Shown: positions 28,301 to 38,913 of the stretch, piece after piece | Layout of the letters: each line of letters starts with the position of its first letter | Position numbering within the stretch: position 1 is the first letter of the stretch | Origin: Streptococcus marmotae | GTDB lineage: Bacteria > Bacillota > Bacilli > Lactobacillales > Streptococcaceae | Length of the DNA: 64,000 nt | Reading direction: 5' to 3' | Assembly (NCBI RefSeq): GCF_001623565.1 | Contig: NZ_CP015196.1 | Coordinates: 186,001 to 250,000 of the forward strand | Position numbers and translations under genes: made by a program | Notes under the pieces: model-generated | The model's database searches: none | What the model was told of the DNA's origin: nothing | What the model saw: the letters and a program-made list of their open reading frames with translations, nothing else

Positions 28301-31300
28301 TGATTGGCTTGCTGACACACTTTCACTCGTACTTAGTGATTGGCTTGCTGAGACGCTCTCACTTGTACTCAACGACTGACTCGCAGATACACTCTCGCTC
28401 GTACTTAGTGATTGGCTAGCTGACACACTCGCGCTCGTACTCAACGATTGACTTGCTGACACACTCGCGCTCGTACTTAGTGATTGGCTAGCTGAGACGC
28501 TTTCACTCGTACTTAGTGATTGACTTGCTGAGACGCTTGCGCTCGTACTTAGTGACTGACTTGCTGAGACGCTCTCACTTGTGCTGAGGGATTGACTTGC
28601 AGACACACTTTCACTCGTGCTCAACGATTGGCTGGCTGAGACACTCTCGCTCGTGCTCAACGATTGACTTGCTGACACACTCGCGCTCGTACTTAGTGAT
28701 TGACTTGCTGAGACGCTCTCACTTGTACTCAACGACTGACTTGCTGAAACGCTCTCACTTGTGCTCAACGACTGACTCGCAGATACACTTTCACTCGTGC
28801 TCAACGATTGACTTGCTGACACGCTTGCACTTGTGCTCAACGACTGACTTGCTGACACACTCGCGCTCGTACTCAACGATTGACTTGCTGACACACTCGC
28901 GCTCGTACTTAGTGATTGGCTAGCTGAGACGCTTGCACTTGTGCTCAACGACTGACTAGCAGATACACTTTCGCTCGTACTTAGTGACTGACTTGCTGAT
29001 ACACTCGCGCTCGTACTCAACGATTGACTTGCTGAAACACTCGCGCTCGTACTTAGTGATTGGCTAGCTGAGACGCTTGCACTTGTGCTCAACGACTGAC
29101 TAGCTGAGACGCTTGCACTCGTGCTCAACGATTGGCTGGCTGAAACGCTCTCACTTGTGCTCAACGATTGACTCGCTGACACACTCTCGCTCGTACTTAG
29201 TGACTGGCTTGCTGACACGCTCTCGCTCGTACTCAACGACTGACTAGCTGAGACGCTCTCGCTTGTGCTGAGGGATTGACTTGCTGATACACTCTCGCTC
29301 GTACTTAGTGACTGGCTTGCTGAGACACTTTCACTCGTACTTAGTGACTGACTTGCTGACACGCTCTCACTTGTGCTGAGGGATTGACTTGCTGATACAC
29401 TTTCGCTCGTACTCAACGACTGACTCGCAGATACACTTTCACTCGTGCTCAACGATTGGCTAGCTGACACGCTCTCACTTGTGCTCAACGACTGACTTGC
29501 TGACACGCTTGCACTTGTGCTCAACGATTGACTAGCTGACACGCTTGCACTTGTGCTCAACGACTGACTAGCTGACACGCTCTCACTTGTGCTCAACGAC
29601 TGACTAGCAGATACACTTTCGCTCGTACTTAGTGACTGGCTTGCTGAGACACTTTCACTCGTGCTCAACGATTGGCTTGCTGAGACACTTTCGCTTGTGC
29701 TCAACGATTGACTCGCAGATACACTTTCACTCGTACTTAGTGACTGACTTGCTGAGACGCTCTCACTTGTGCTGAGGGATTGACTTGCAGATACACTTTC
29801 GCTCGTACTCAACGATTGACTTGCTGACACACTCGCGCTCGTACTTAGTGATTGGCTAGCTGAGACGCTTGCACTTGTGCTCAACGACTGACTAGCAGAT
29901 ACACTTTCGCTCGTACTTAGTGACTGGCTTGCTGAGACACTTTCACTCGTGCTCAACGATTGGCTTGCTGAGACACTTTCGCTTGTGCTCAACGATTGAC
30001 TCGCAGATACACTTTCACTCGTACTTAGTGACTGACTTGCTGAGACGCTCTCACTTGTGCTGAGGGATTGACTTGCAGATACACTTTCGCTCGTACTCAA
30101 CGATTGACTTGCTGACACACTCGCGCTCGTACTTAGTGATTGGCTAGCTGAGACGCTTGCACTTGTGCTCAACGACTGACTAGCAGATACACTTTCGCTC
30201 GTACTTAGTGACTGGCTTGCTGAGACACTTTCACTCGTGCTCAACGATTGGCTTGCTGAGACGCTTGCACTTGTGCTCAACGACTGACTCGCAGATACAC
30301 TCTCGCTCGTACTTAGTGATTGGCTAGCTGACACACTCGCGCTCGTACTCAACGACTGACTTGCAGATACACTCGCGCTCGTACTTAGTGATTGGCTAGC
30401 TGAGACGCTTGCACTTGTGCTCAACGACTGACTTGCAGATACACTTTCGCTAGTACTTAGTGATTGACTAGCTGACACACTCGCGCTCGTACTTAGTGAT
30501 TGGCTAGCTGAAACACTTTCGCTCGTGCTCAACGATTGACTTGCTGAAACACTCTCGCTCGTACTCAACGATTGACTTGCTGACACACTCGCGCTCGTAC
30601 TTAGTGATTGGCTAGCTGAGACGCTTGCACTTGTGCTCAACGACTGACTAGCAGATACACTTTCGCTCGTACTTAGTGATTGACTAGCTGACACACTCGC
30701 GCTCGTACTTAGTGATTGGCTAGCTGAAACACTTTCGCTCGTGCTCAACGATTGACTGGCTGAAACACTCTCGCTCGTACTCAACGATTGACTGGCTGAC
30801 ACACTCGCGCTCGTACTTAGTGATTGGCTTGCTGAGACGCTTGCACTTGTGCTCAACGACTGACTAGCAGATACACTTTCGCTCGTACTCAACGATTGAC
30901 TTGCTGACACACTCGCGCTCGTACTTAGTGATTGGCTAGCTGAGACGCTCTCGCTCGTACTCAACGATTGACTTGCTGAGACACTTTCGCTCGTACTCAA
31001 CGATTGACTGGCTGACACGCTTGCACTTGTGCTCAACGACTGACTTGCTGAGACACTTTCGCTCGTACTCAACGATTGACTAGCTGACACGCTTTCACTT
31101 GTGCTCAACGACTGACTTGCTGAAACACTCTCGCTCGTACTCAACGATTGACTGGCTGACACACTCGCGCTCGTACTTAGTGATTGGCTTGCTGAGACGC
31201 TTGCACTTGTGCTCAACGACTGACTAGCAGATACACTTTCGCTCGTACTCAACGATTGACTTGCTGACACACTCGCGCTCGTACTTAGTGATTGGCTTGC

Positions 31301-33799
31301 TGAGACGCTTGCACTTGTGCTCAACGACTGACTAGCAGATACACTTTCGCTAGTACTTAGTGATTGACTTGCTGAAACGCTCTCGCTCGTGCTCAACGAC
31401 TGACTCGCAGACACGCTCTCACTTGTACTCAACGATTGACTTGCTGAAACGCTCTCACTTGTGCTGAGAGATTGACTAGCAGAGACGCTCTCACTTGTGC
31501 TCAACGACTGACTAGCAGACACGCTTGCGCTCGTGCTCAACGATTGACTTGCTGAGACACTTTCGCTCGTACTTAGTGATTGGCTTGCTGAGACGCTTTC
31601 ACTTGTGCTCAACGATTGACTAGTAGAGACGCTCTCGCTCGTGCTCAACAATTGGCTAGCTGACACGCTTGCGCTCGTACTGATGGACTGACTCGTAGCA
31701 ACACTCTCACTGAGCTTAGCGCTTGTACTCAAGGATTCACTCGTGGCAAGTGATTCACTCACACTATTATAACGGTCATAGTAAGAATACGTTACAGTGG
31801 TAATCCCTTCTCTATACGTTAACGTATTTCCAGCAGTATGGCCAGTAGCTGTTGCAATATTTGACCGTTTCAGCTCATAGCGTGGACCATAATCAACACC
31901 TTTGATAACAATCCTATCTGTCAACTCTACATCATTAGTTAAATCACGAGTCTCACCAGCAGGACCAGAGAAGTATTTATCAGCGCGGATTTCAGCTCCC
32001 GTCGCATCATTGACAAACTTCACTTGGATTAAGGCTCCACCAGCCGTATAATTAAAGGATTCTAATTTAAATTGTTGTAAATTATAAGCACTACCTGTAG
32101 AGGCAAACAAGTTCAAGGCAAGCTGCTCTTCACCAGCCCTGTCGCCTGTCGTTCTACGACTTAAATTTAACCAATCTTGGATGTTTTTTACAAATGTTTG
32201 GCCATCATAGGTCACTGTCAATTGCTTGGTTTGACCGTTGTAAGAAACTCTATAATCTTTAAACGTTCCATCCAATCGATTATTTAAAACTTCTGTATCT
32301 CGTTGCAGGGTAATAACCTTACCATTTGCATCTGACTGGGTAAAGGCACCAAAAGCATTTTGAGTAGCATTTTTGCGGGTTGCGCTAAATCTTGGATCTG
32401 CACTTGCATAGTTCGTTGAGTTTGGGGTACTTGTATTATGGTAGGTATCTAGCTTAAAACCAAATGAATATTTTAAGTTTGTTCCACCCATACCAAGGCT
32501 CGCTCCAGCACCATTTCGAGTGGCTGTACCATTTCCAAGTTCCCCAACTCGTCCAGTTGAGAATACGGCAGCAATCCCGTCTCCCCCTGTATGAGTCCCA
32601 TAGACTCCATCATAGCTATCCCCTAGGTTGATTTTCCCAACAAGGCTGAAACTCTCATCCATGGAAATCTTGGTATTCAAGGTATAGGCACCTGCCTGAC
32701 TTCCGGCAGCATCTGTCAATGTTACTGTCCCATCTGGCATGAGGCGAGCATTCCCATACGTTGAGAAATAACCATCTTGGTTACTCTGATCAACACGGAG
32801 CATTACTTTCCTATTTTCGTAAGTCGCATTTGCTAGGTTAACCGGCGTATAATCGGCGCTTGAAGTAGCACGATCTGTACCTGCATCCACTGAACGGAAG
32901 GTTCCTAGTGAGCGACGACTTCTAGTCCGCGGTGTATCTGCTGTTGCGGTAGCTGTAGTTGTCTCTGTGACTGCTGCATTTGTCGCATTTACAGCCGCTA
33001 TAGAAGTTGTAGCTGCAATCGCCTCCGATACAGTCTTCGGTGCTTCTACTGCTGCAACTGAAAAATGAGACTTTGGAGCAAGGGTAGTTTCTGAAACCTC
33101 TGACATTGAAGAGGCAGTTGAATTTGCTGCTTCATCCGTTGCAACTGATTCGCTTGTCGGACTGATTGATTCCGATTGTGCTACTGGTTCTGAAGTACTG
33201 GTTGATGTTGAAGCACTGGTTGTCGTCGAAACGCTCTCACTGGTCGAAACTGACTCACTAGCTGAAAGCGAAGTAGAGGTCGATGTCGAAACAGAGGTAC
33301 TTTCAGATACCGATCCGCTTGTCGATGCAGAGATACTCACTGATTCGCTTGTGGAAAGAGAGGCTGTATCACTTGTTACAAGGGACTCTGTATCTGAGCT
33401 AGGAACAGGCTCCAACTCAGAAGTGGAAGTTGCCTCCTCTTCTCTAGATAGGACAACTGTATCCTTGCCTGCAACGATACCTTCTGTTTGTTCTGGTAAT
33501 TCTTTCTCTACTTGAGGTGTTTCTTCAGCATAGGCATGCGTTTGTGTTAATAACGCCCCTCCCCCGACGGCTCCAAGAGTAACCAGCGCCTTCAAATAAG
33601 CTGAAGCATTTGACTCAATACTATCTGTACTATCAATGTCTGCAACGACTTGTTCTGCAGCATTCTTGCTCCCCAAGACACGTAGCAAACCTAGTTGCGA
33701 CATAACCGTTCGCACCCAGTTTTTACCGGATTTGTGTAATTTGACACGACTCTTACGGTCAATCTCATCAAATTCACGATTGAACTTTTTGCGGTTCAT
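25320..33799 (-). CDS. Serine-rich repeat surface adhesin, LPQTG-anchored, frame broken twice in the repeats
   Basis: The start is the ATG at 33799 ([12 protein letters not shown]), 8 bases after AAAAGGA; an ATG 9 bp earlier lies inside that site. Parts in order: KxYKxGKxW-type signal (KLHKSGKNW) of accessory Sec substrates; short serine-rich region; L-type-lectin-like domain (about 32030-32900; [12 protein letters not shown]); MucBP-like segment; about 170 copies of [11 protein letters not shown](E/A); LPQTG, membrane span, charged tail. Such proteins are glycosylated adhesins. The frame shifts near 27963-27969 (two bases short) and 26516 (one base extra), so the literal reading gives an unanchored protein of about 1960 residues. 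Assembly or sequencing error is a real alternative. No secA2/secY2 or glycosyltransferase gene is in the window. Confidence 0.85.
25590..31710 (-). repeat. 36-bp coding tandem repeat, about 170 copies
   Basis: Each 36-bp unit encodes 12 residues with serine at every second place. The unit varies mainly at one codon (Glu or Ala) and at synonymous sites. Higher-order copies exist: a 288-bp block (8 units) starting at 29602, 29889 and 30177, and a 252-bp block (7 units) at 25779-26030 repeated at 26644-26895. These show recent recombination within the array. Confidence 0.9.
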
Positions 33800-33848
33800 A
33801 AATTCCATCCTTTTAGATTAATTAATTTTTTTCAAAATTATTTCTATC

Positions 33849-33876
33849 ATTATAGCAGATTCTATTTAAAATTCAA
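33849..33876 (-). promoter_or_regulatory. Promoter of the adhesin gene
   Basis: On the minus strand TTGAAT-16-TATAAT with an extended TGC lies about 50 bp before the start codon. Confidence 0.7.
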
Positions 33877-33879
33877 AAG

Positions 33880-34046
33880 GATTTATTGCTGAAAATGTTT
33901 TCAAATCAACGTTTTCAGCACCCCTGGGGGTGTTTTCTAAAAAATAATGACAAACACAGCGGCCTACTAACTCTAAAAAGATCATTTATTACAAAAAAGA
34001 GGGGAAATACCTGATTTCGCAGAAATCACCTTCCTCTCTTTTTCTA
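33880..34046. other. Intergenic hairpins upstream of the adhesin promoter
   Basis: There are three inverted repeats: GCTGAAAA...TTTTCAGC (33889-33920), CACCCC-tg-GGGGTG (33921-33934) and a terminator-like hairpin at 33993-34044 (AAAAAAGAG...CTCTTTTT with inner TGATTTC/GAAATCA). The first two lie just before the promoter and could bind a regulator. No gene is present up to 34222. Confidence 0.5.
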
Positions 34047-34190
34047 GTTTTATCTACTGGATGATCCCTTGTCGTACTTAATGTTCCAGATAGTATACTC
34101 AATGGAAAAGCAGTCCATCGAACTTCCTCAAGACCTTATATTTTATAACAATAAATAGCTCTAGACAAAATAGCTACTTTTGAAATTAAA

Positions 34191-34217
34191 TGAGGCTGGA
34201 CATATCGCCAGCCTTTT
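34191..34217 (-). terminator. Possible terminator of the PAP2 gene
   Basis: GGCTGG...CCAGCC lies 10 bp after the stop. The T-run on the minus strand is poor. Confidence 0.35.
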
Positions 34218-34222
34218 GTCAT

Positions 34223-34873
34223 TTATTTCTGTCTTCCTTGAAATCTCCATATAAACCGTAATTGGTCATAAAATGGAAATAAGATTTGTAAGAGGGTGAC
34301 GGCTACTAACCAGCCACCAATAATATCCGTTGGATAATGAACACCGACATAAATTCGTGATATTCCAACCAAACTAGCAAGGAGAATCAAGCCTCCCTGC
34401 GCTAGTCGCTTCAAGATTGGCTGCTTGAGACGTTGCTGAATGAGAATCACCAAGACACCAGCTATCATCAAGGTCGATGCTGCATGCCAACTTGGAAAGG
34501 AATACCCAATTGTATCAATCAGCCATTCAATGCTCGGTCTTGGGCGTTGGTAGACATATTTCAGGGCTGTCGATAGGACTCCCATCACCGCAAAACTAGC
34601 AAGAACAAAATAGCTTTCCACTTTCCATTTCTTCTTATAACAAAAGAAGGCAAGGAGCAAACTAATTGGTAGCAAGACCGTTACATTACCTAGCAAGGTA
34701 ACCGTGGTCCAAAACCGAGTAGCAAGCGCTGGGAAATCCCCACGCAGAGCTGTTTGAATGCTCCTATCAAAGCCCACCAATTGTTGAGGATAAAATTTCA
34801 CACCATATCCTAGAATAACAAATAAAAGAGCCGTAAAAGAAGCATTTCGAAAGTATAATGATTTATTTTTCAT
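34223..34873 (-). CDS. PAP2 family membrane phosphatase
   Basis: The 216-residue protein has about six spans. The three phosphatase motifs are KYVYQRPRPS (KxxxxxxRP), SFPSWHAAS (PSGH with Trp for Gly) and SRIYVGVHYPTDIIGG (SRxxxxxHxxxD). It probably dephosphorylates undecaprenyl diphosphate or another lipid phosphate at the outer membrane face. It follows the riboflavin transporter gene by 21 bp, so it is likely on the same riboswitch-controlled transcript. Confidence 0.88.
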   Translation of the reverse strand: MKNKSLYFRNASFTALLFVILGYGVKFYPQQLVGFDRSIQTALRGDFPALATRFWTTVTLLGNVTVLLPISLLLAFFCYKKKWKVESYFVLASFAVMGVLSTALKYVYQRPRPSIEWLIDTIGYSFPSWHAASTLMIAGVLVILIQQRLKQPILKRLAQGGLILLASLVGISRIYVGVHYPTDIIGGWLVAVTLLQILFPFYDQLRFIWRFQGRQK

Positions 34874-34894
34874 ACAAGAATGAGGTTCTTATTT

Positions 34895-35452
34895 CTATCC
34901 TTTTCTTAAAATCGGTTGGCTAGCACGATGCACCAGATAAAACAGCACCGAAAAGAGCAGGCCTTGCAAAAGATTAAACGGCAACACCATTCCAACTAGG
35001 TAATTGCGGACACCGATTATCTCACGAATATCAAAATTTGCAAATGCAGCATAGGCCGGAATGGCGTAGATATAATTCAAAACGAGCATGGCAAGTGTCA
35101 AGCCGACACTGCCAACAATCGTTGCGAGTACATACTGCTGAATCGTTTGTTTTTTGCTCCAAATCGCATAGAAAGCAAGCAGAAATACAGCAAGAGCAAC
35201 AATATTCATCGGCAAACCAATTATTGTTGACGGACCGCTATTATTGAACAAGAACTTAAGAACTGTCCGTATCAACAAAATGGTAAAAGCAGACCCTAAA
35301 TCTAAGGCCAACATTCCAATCAAAATCGGAATAATGGAAAAGTCAATTTCCAAGAAACTCGCGGACGGAATCAAGGGAAATTTTAGGTACATAAGCAGAA
35401 AAGAAACTGCTGAGAGAATGGCAATCAAAGCCATTTTACGTGTATGTGTCAT
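34895..35452 (-). CDS. ribU: Riboflavin ECF transporter substrate-binding subunit RibU
   Basis: The 185-residue protein has six hydrophobic segments, and KMALIAILSAVSFLLMYL at the start is typical of ECF S components. FPLIPSASFLEIDFSIIP and NSGPSTIIGLPMN belong to the riboflavin type. S components bind the vitamin and share a common ATPase module encoded elsewhere. The assignment is strengthened by the FMN riboswitch in its leader. RBS GGAGGAAGAAG precedes the ATG. Confidence 0.92.
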   Translation of the reverse strand: MTHTRKMALIAILSAVSFLLMYLKFPLIPSASFLEIDFSIIPILIGMLALDLGSAFTILLIRTVLKFLFNNSGPSTIIGLPMNIVALAVFLLAFYAIWSKKQTIQQYVLATIVGSVGLTLAMLVLNYIYAIPAYAAFANFDIREIIGVRNYLVGMVLPFNLLQGLLFSVLFYLVHRASQPILRKG

Positions 35453-35572
35453 CTTCTTCCTCCAATTTTTAACAAATTAGAGAAGTGGGAAAGCAATCCT
35501 TTGCACCTATCAAAAGCAGCAGAAAGCATATATTAGCCTTCCTCGCCTTGTCAGCTACAAATCAATTGTTCT

Positions 35573-35681
35573 CCGTCTTCTCCCATCCAGACTATACTGT
35601 CGGTTGTGGAATTTCACCACATCGGCTTTCGCTCGCGGACTATCACCGCCGGTAGGGAATTGCACCCTGCCCCGAAGACTG
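35573..35681 (-). promoter_or_regulatory. FMN riboswitch (RFN element)
   Basis: The minus strand reads GTCTTC-closing stem (35575-35580 with 35674-35679), GGGGCAGGGTG, CCGGCGGTGATAGTCC, GCGAGCGAAAGC and CTGGATGGGAGAAG, all conserved RFN landmarks in order. It lies about 120 bp before ribU. Part of the 3' closing strand (GAGAAG) can pair with CTTCTC near the ribU ribosome site, so control of translation or early termination is possible. FMN should turn the gene off. Confidence 0.95.
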
Positions 35682-35831
35682 TTCCTCACCAACTATCAAC
35701 AGGTAGACTTCTCACTCCACTTGGCGTATCCCCCACTCCAAACCTAGAAAAGAGGAAACTAAAGGCCATGCTGATTAATAGCTGACGAGTACTAGCTAGT
35801 GAATACCTCCACTAGCTACCTTCCATGATAC

Positions 35832-35857
35832 CAAAAAAGACTTGCCAAGGCAAGTCT
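35832..35857 (-). terminator. trmL terminator
   Basis: On the minus strand AGACTTGCC-tt-GGCAAGTCT is followed by TTTTT. Confidence 0.85.
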
Positions 35858-35887
35858 CTGCTCTACACAGCTCCTGATTCTATCATC

Positions 35888-36430
35888 CTATTTCAGCTTG
35901 TCTACCTCATATTGGTGGACCAAGTCCAAGCCTGCAAATGCCTGTTGGCGCAAGGCCTCGTAGATAATCATACAGACGGTATTCGACACGTTCAGACTAC
36001 GGACGTGCTCATCGTTCATGGGAATCCGAAGTGCTTTTTCAGGGTGCTTTCTCATAAAGTCCTCTGGCAATCCCTTGTCCTCACGACCAAAGATAAAATA
36101 ATGGTCAGCATGATCATTATAGATCTCATCGGAATAGGTCTTTTCAGCAAACTTAGAAATCAAATGCACCTTGCCATTTCCTAGCTGAGCCATAAACTCT
36201 TCCAAACTATCATAAAATCGGACATCTAGTTTATCCCAGTAGTCCAAACCAGCTCGCTTCATTTTCCGGTCATCAATCGGAAAGCCCATTGGCTTGATAA
36301 TGTGTAAGGGGCTGTTTGTCGCTGCACAGGTTCTGGCAATATTACCTGTATTTTGCGGAATTTGTGGTTCAAACAGGACCACATGATTGCGTGGGTGCAC
36401 TTCTTGATAAGATAATTCTTCAATATTCAT
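35888..36430 (-). CDS. trmL: tRNA (cytidine/uridine-34-2'-O)-methyltransferase TrmL
   Basis: The 180-residue SPOUT-fold enzyme methylates the wobble base of tRNA-Leu. [20 protein letters not shown] is motif 1, [12 protein letters not shown] motif 2, and [20 protein letters not shown] the knotted SAM-binding motif 3. It is slightly longer than E. coli TrmL. It ends in a strong terminator. The 247-bp gap upstream separates it from yidD. Confidence 0.93.
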   Translation of the reverse strand: MNIEELSYQEVHPRNHVVLFEPQIPQNTGNIARTCAATNSPLHIIKPMGFPIDDRKMKRAGLDYWDKLDVRFYDSLEEFMAQLGNGKVHLISKFAEKTYSDEIYNDHADHYFIFGREDKGLPEDFMRKHPEKALRIPMNDEHVRSLNVSNTVCMIIYEALRQQAFAGLDLVHQYEVDKLK

Positions 36431-36677
36431 CGATTTTCCTCGTACTCTTTTAGGTCCTTATCAGCATCTCATTGCAAAAAAATAGCCACACTGCTCGGAG
36501 TCAGGCTCAGCAAACAGCATGGTGAATGATGATTTCATTCACTTAAATCACAACAGGTTTGATTTAAATCAATGAAAATCTTGTTCTTATTATAACGCAA
36601 GCAAGGTAAGTCGTCAAGCGATATGATTGAAAATCCTTGATTTTTTCACTTGTTTCTCATTACTTTCATGATACAGC

Positions 36678-36920
36678 TTATTCATCGGTCTGCTGACGCT
36701 TTAAGCTAAAGGTATCTGGTACAGGATCCTTGCCTCCTTCGACAAAAGGATGACACCGCAAAATACGTGCCATTCCCATTATCAACCCTTTAATTCCATG
36801 CTTTTGGAGTGCCTCTATCATATAGCTAGAGCAGGTTGGTTGATAGCGACAACTAGGCGGAAACAAGGGCGAGATAAATCGTTGATAGACGCGTACCAAA
36901 CCAATCAAGATACGAATCAT
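36678..36920 (-). CDS. yidD: Membrane protein insertion efficiency factor YidD
   Basis: The 80-residue protein has the invariant family core [20 protein letters not shown], with cysteines at the inner-membrane face, and [13 protein letters not shown]. YidD helps YidC-dependent membrane insertion. It overlaps rluB by 4 bp. The amphipathic N-terminus [13 protein letters not shown] would bind the membrane surface. Confidence 0.95.
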   Translation of the reverse strand: MIRILIGLVRVYQRFISPLFPPSCRYQPTCSSYMIEALQKHGIKGLIMGMARILRCHPFVEGGKDPVPDTFSLKRQQTDE

Positions 36921-37648
36921 GACTTCTGCTTCTTCGTCACAGCAAGGGTATGGAGTTTGCTGATATCTTTCTTATTCAATTTACGAGATTCTCCTGGACG
37001 AAGACCAGTCAAATCAAGATTTCCAAAGCGAGTCCGAGAAAGTTTATCTACCTGCAAACCAACTGCCTCAAACATTTTCTTAACTTGGTGATTGCGCCCT
37101 TCATGAATGGTCAATTCAACGACTGATCGATTTTTAACCGGATCTACTTTCAAAATCGTGTAAACAGCCGGTTTGGTTTTCTTGCCATCAATCACCACTC
37201 CACGAGTCAAGGGACGTAGGACTTCTTTATTGGCAATTCCTTTGACACGCGCCACATAGACCTTGTCAATCTCATTCCGAGGGTGAATCATTTCGTCTGT
37301 GAAATCACCATCATTGGTCAAAATCAACACGCCAGATGTATCCCAATCTAAGCGACCAACAGGGTAAATCCGCTCTGATACATGTGGCAACAAATCAATA
37401 ACCGTCTTTCTCCCCTTGTCATCTGACACGCTGGAAATCACACCACGCGGTTTATTAAGGAGATAATAAACTTTTTCTTCATTATAAATCGGTTGTCCTT
37501 CTACTTCGACCTTATCGCCAGATTTAATCGTGGTTCCAAGCTCACGCACTACTTGACCGTTGACCGTCACCAAGCCTTGCTTGATCAACTCTTCTGCCTT
37601 TCTACGACTAGCTACACCAGCGTGTGCAATGTATTTATTGATTCTCAT
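36917..37648 (-). CDS. rluB: 23S rRNA pseudouridine synthase RluB-like
   Basis: The 243-residue enzyme has an S4 domain (residues 1-48) and a RsuA-type catalytic domain with D101 in [25 protein letters not shown] and [15 protein letters not shown] are further family motifs. RluB/RluE-class enzymes modify 23S rRNA near position 2605. It overlaps scpB by 14 bp, as in Bacillus scpA-scpB-rluB. Confidence 0.93.
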   Translation of the reverse strand: MRINKYIAHAGVASRRKAEELIKQGLVTVNGQVVRELGTTIKSGDKVEVEGQPIYNEEKVYYLLNKPRGVISSVSDDKGRKTVIDLLPHVSERIYPVGRLDWDTSGVLILTNDGDFTDEMIHPRNEIDKVYVARVKGIANKEVLRPLTRGVVIDGKKTKPAVYTILKVDPVKNRSVVELTIHEGRNHQVKKMFEAVGLQVDKLSRTRFGNLDLTGLRPGESRKLNKKDISKLHTLAVTKKQKS

Positions 37649-38210
37649 CTTCTTTTATCTCTTTTCTTTCTACGAACAATTCGCTTTCTTCATCGACCAA
37701 AACAAGCTCTGACACATCAGGCAATTCATCCAAATGGTTAATCCCCATGTAATCAAGGAAATAATCGGTTGTAATGTATAAGTTCGGACGACCCAGCACT
37801 TCCTTTTTCCCATTCTCCCGAATCAAGTCAAAGGCCTGCAACTTACTAATAGCTCCGCTCGAATTGACACCACGAATATCATCGACTTCAATCCTCGTAA
37901 TTGGCTGTTTATAGGCAATAATCGATAGGGTTTCAAGTAAGGCTCGTGACATGGACTGATTGATTGGCGTTTTAGCATAAATCCGCAACAGCTCTGCATA
38001 ATTTTTTTTGGTCACTAATTTATAGCGATTGGAAGATTCTAATATTGCCAATCCTGACTGAGTATCGTTTTGGTATTTCTCCCTTAATTTTTCAATTTGC
38101 TGTATCACAGCAGACGGCTGCAAATCAAGCATTTCTGCTATATTGCGTACCGTTAAGCCTTCTTCTCCTGCTACAAATAAAAGGACTTCAATCTCGGCTA
38201 ATCGACTCAT
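37635..38210 (-). CDS. scpB: Segregation and condensation protein B
   Basis: The 191-residue winged-helix protein ([56 protein letters not shown]) is a kite subunit of the SMC-ScpAB condensin. The ATG at 38210 is preferred because AAGGAG lies 5 bases upstream; a GTG two codons earlier falls inside that site. It overlaps scpA by about 23 bp. Confidence 0.94.
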   Translation of the reverse strand: MSRLAEIEVLLFVAGEEGLTVRNIAEMLDLQPSAVIQQIEKLREKYQNDTQSGLAILESSNRYKLVTKKNYAELLRIYAKTPINQSMSRALLETLSIIAYKQPITRIEVDDIRGVNSSGAISKLQAFDLIRENGKKEVLGRPNLYITTDYFLDYMGINHLDELPDVSELVLVDEESELFVERKEIKEDENQ

Positions 38211-38913
38211 CTTCACTCCTTATCACGTAAATCTCTCCAAAATTTTCGGTTTGCTCCATGGTAATTTCCTTACTTTTCACCATTTCTAGCGTGGCCAAAA
38301 AGAGCGTAATGACTTGATTCATGTCACGACTCTCAACAAATAATTGTCGCAGTGCCACACGCTTTTCCCTTTGAAGATAGCTCCGAACCTGCTCCATCAT
38401 GTCTTCGATTTTATATTCATCACGAGCAATGGTTGTGTGACTTGTCCGCAGTTCTTCCTGCTTTTCTGCCATCACCTTAGAAAAAGCGAGAAAAATATCA
38501 ATCACCGACTTATCCTGGGCCAATGTAACATCATCATAGACCAATTCCAATTTTGGTTTGGAGAAATAATGGGCACGTTCCTCATGTTGTTCCTTTAATT
38601 TCTCACTGAGTGCCTTAAAGGTCCGATATTCTTCCAATTGCGAGAGCAATTCTTGCTCAGGATCTTCGATAACTTCTTCTTGATCGACCATTTTTGGCAA
38701 GAGTCTACGACTCTTTATGAGCATGAGTTGACTAGCCATCACCATATATTCCCCAGCAATTTCCAGGCGCATAGCCTGCAAGGTTGCAATATAGGCAAGA
38801 TATTGCTCAATAACTTCGGTAATGGGAACCTCATAAATATCCATCTGGTACTTGGACACCAAATGAAGGAGCAAATCGAGGGGACCTTCAAAATCTTTTA
38901 GTTTAATATCCAT
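38188..38913 (-). CDS. scpA: Segregation and condensation protein A
   Basis: The 241-residue kleisin bridges the SMC heads and binds ScpB. The N-terminal [19 protein letters not shown] is the hallmark. [18 protein letters not shown] and a C-terminal winged helix follow. It overlaps the XerD-like gene by 11 bp. Together with scpB it drives chromosome segregation. Confidence 0.95.
   Translation of the reverse strand: MDIKLKDFEGPLDLLLHLVSKYQMDIYEVPITEVIEQYLAYIATLQAMRLEIAGEYMVMASQLMLIKSRRLLPKMVDQEEVIEDPEQELLSQLEEYRTFKALSEKLKEQHEERAHYFSKPKLELVYDDVTLAQDKSVIDIFLAFSKVMAEKQEELRTSHTTIARDEYKIEDMMEQVRSYLQREKRVALRQLFVESRDMNQVITLFLATLEMVKSKEITMEQTENFGEIYVIRSEDESISRD

Noticed and set aside
25553..28923. 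Plus-strand open frames opposite the adhesin repeats ([16 protein letters not shown])
   Set aside because: They are mirror products of the 36-bp repeat on the coding strand. They lack ribosome sites and typical protein composition.
33880..33935. Phage or plasmid attachment site near the CACCCC/GGGGTG palindrome
   Set aside because: No integrase gene or direct repeat is nearby. It fits better as an operator or a remnant hairpin.
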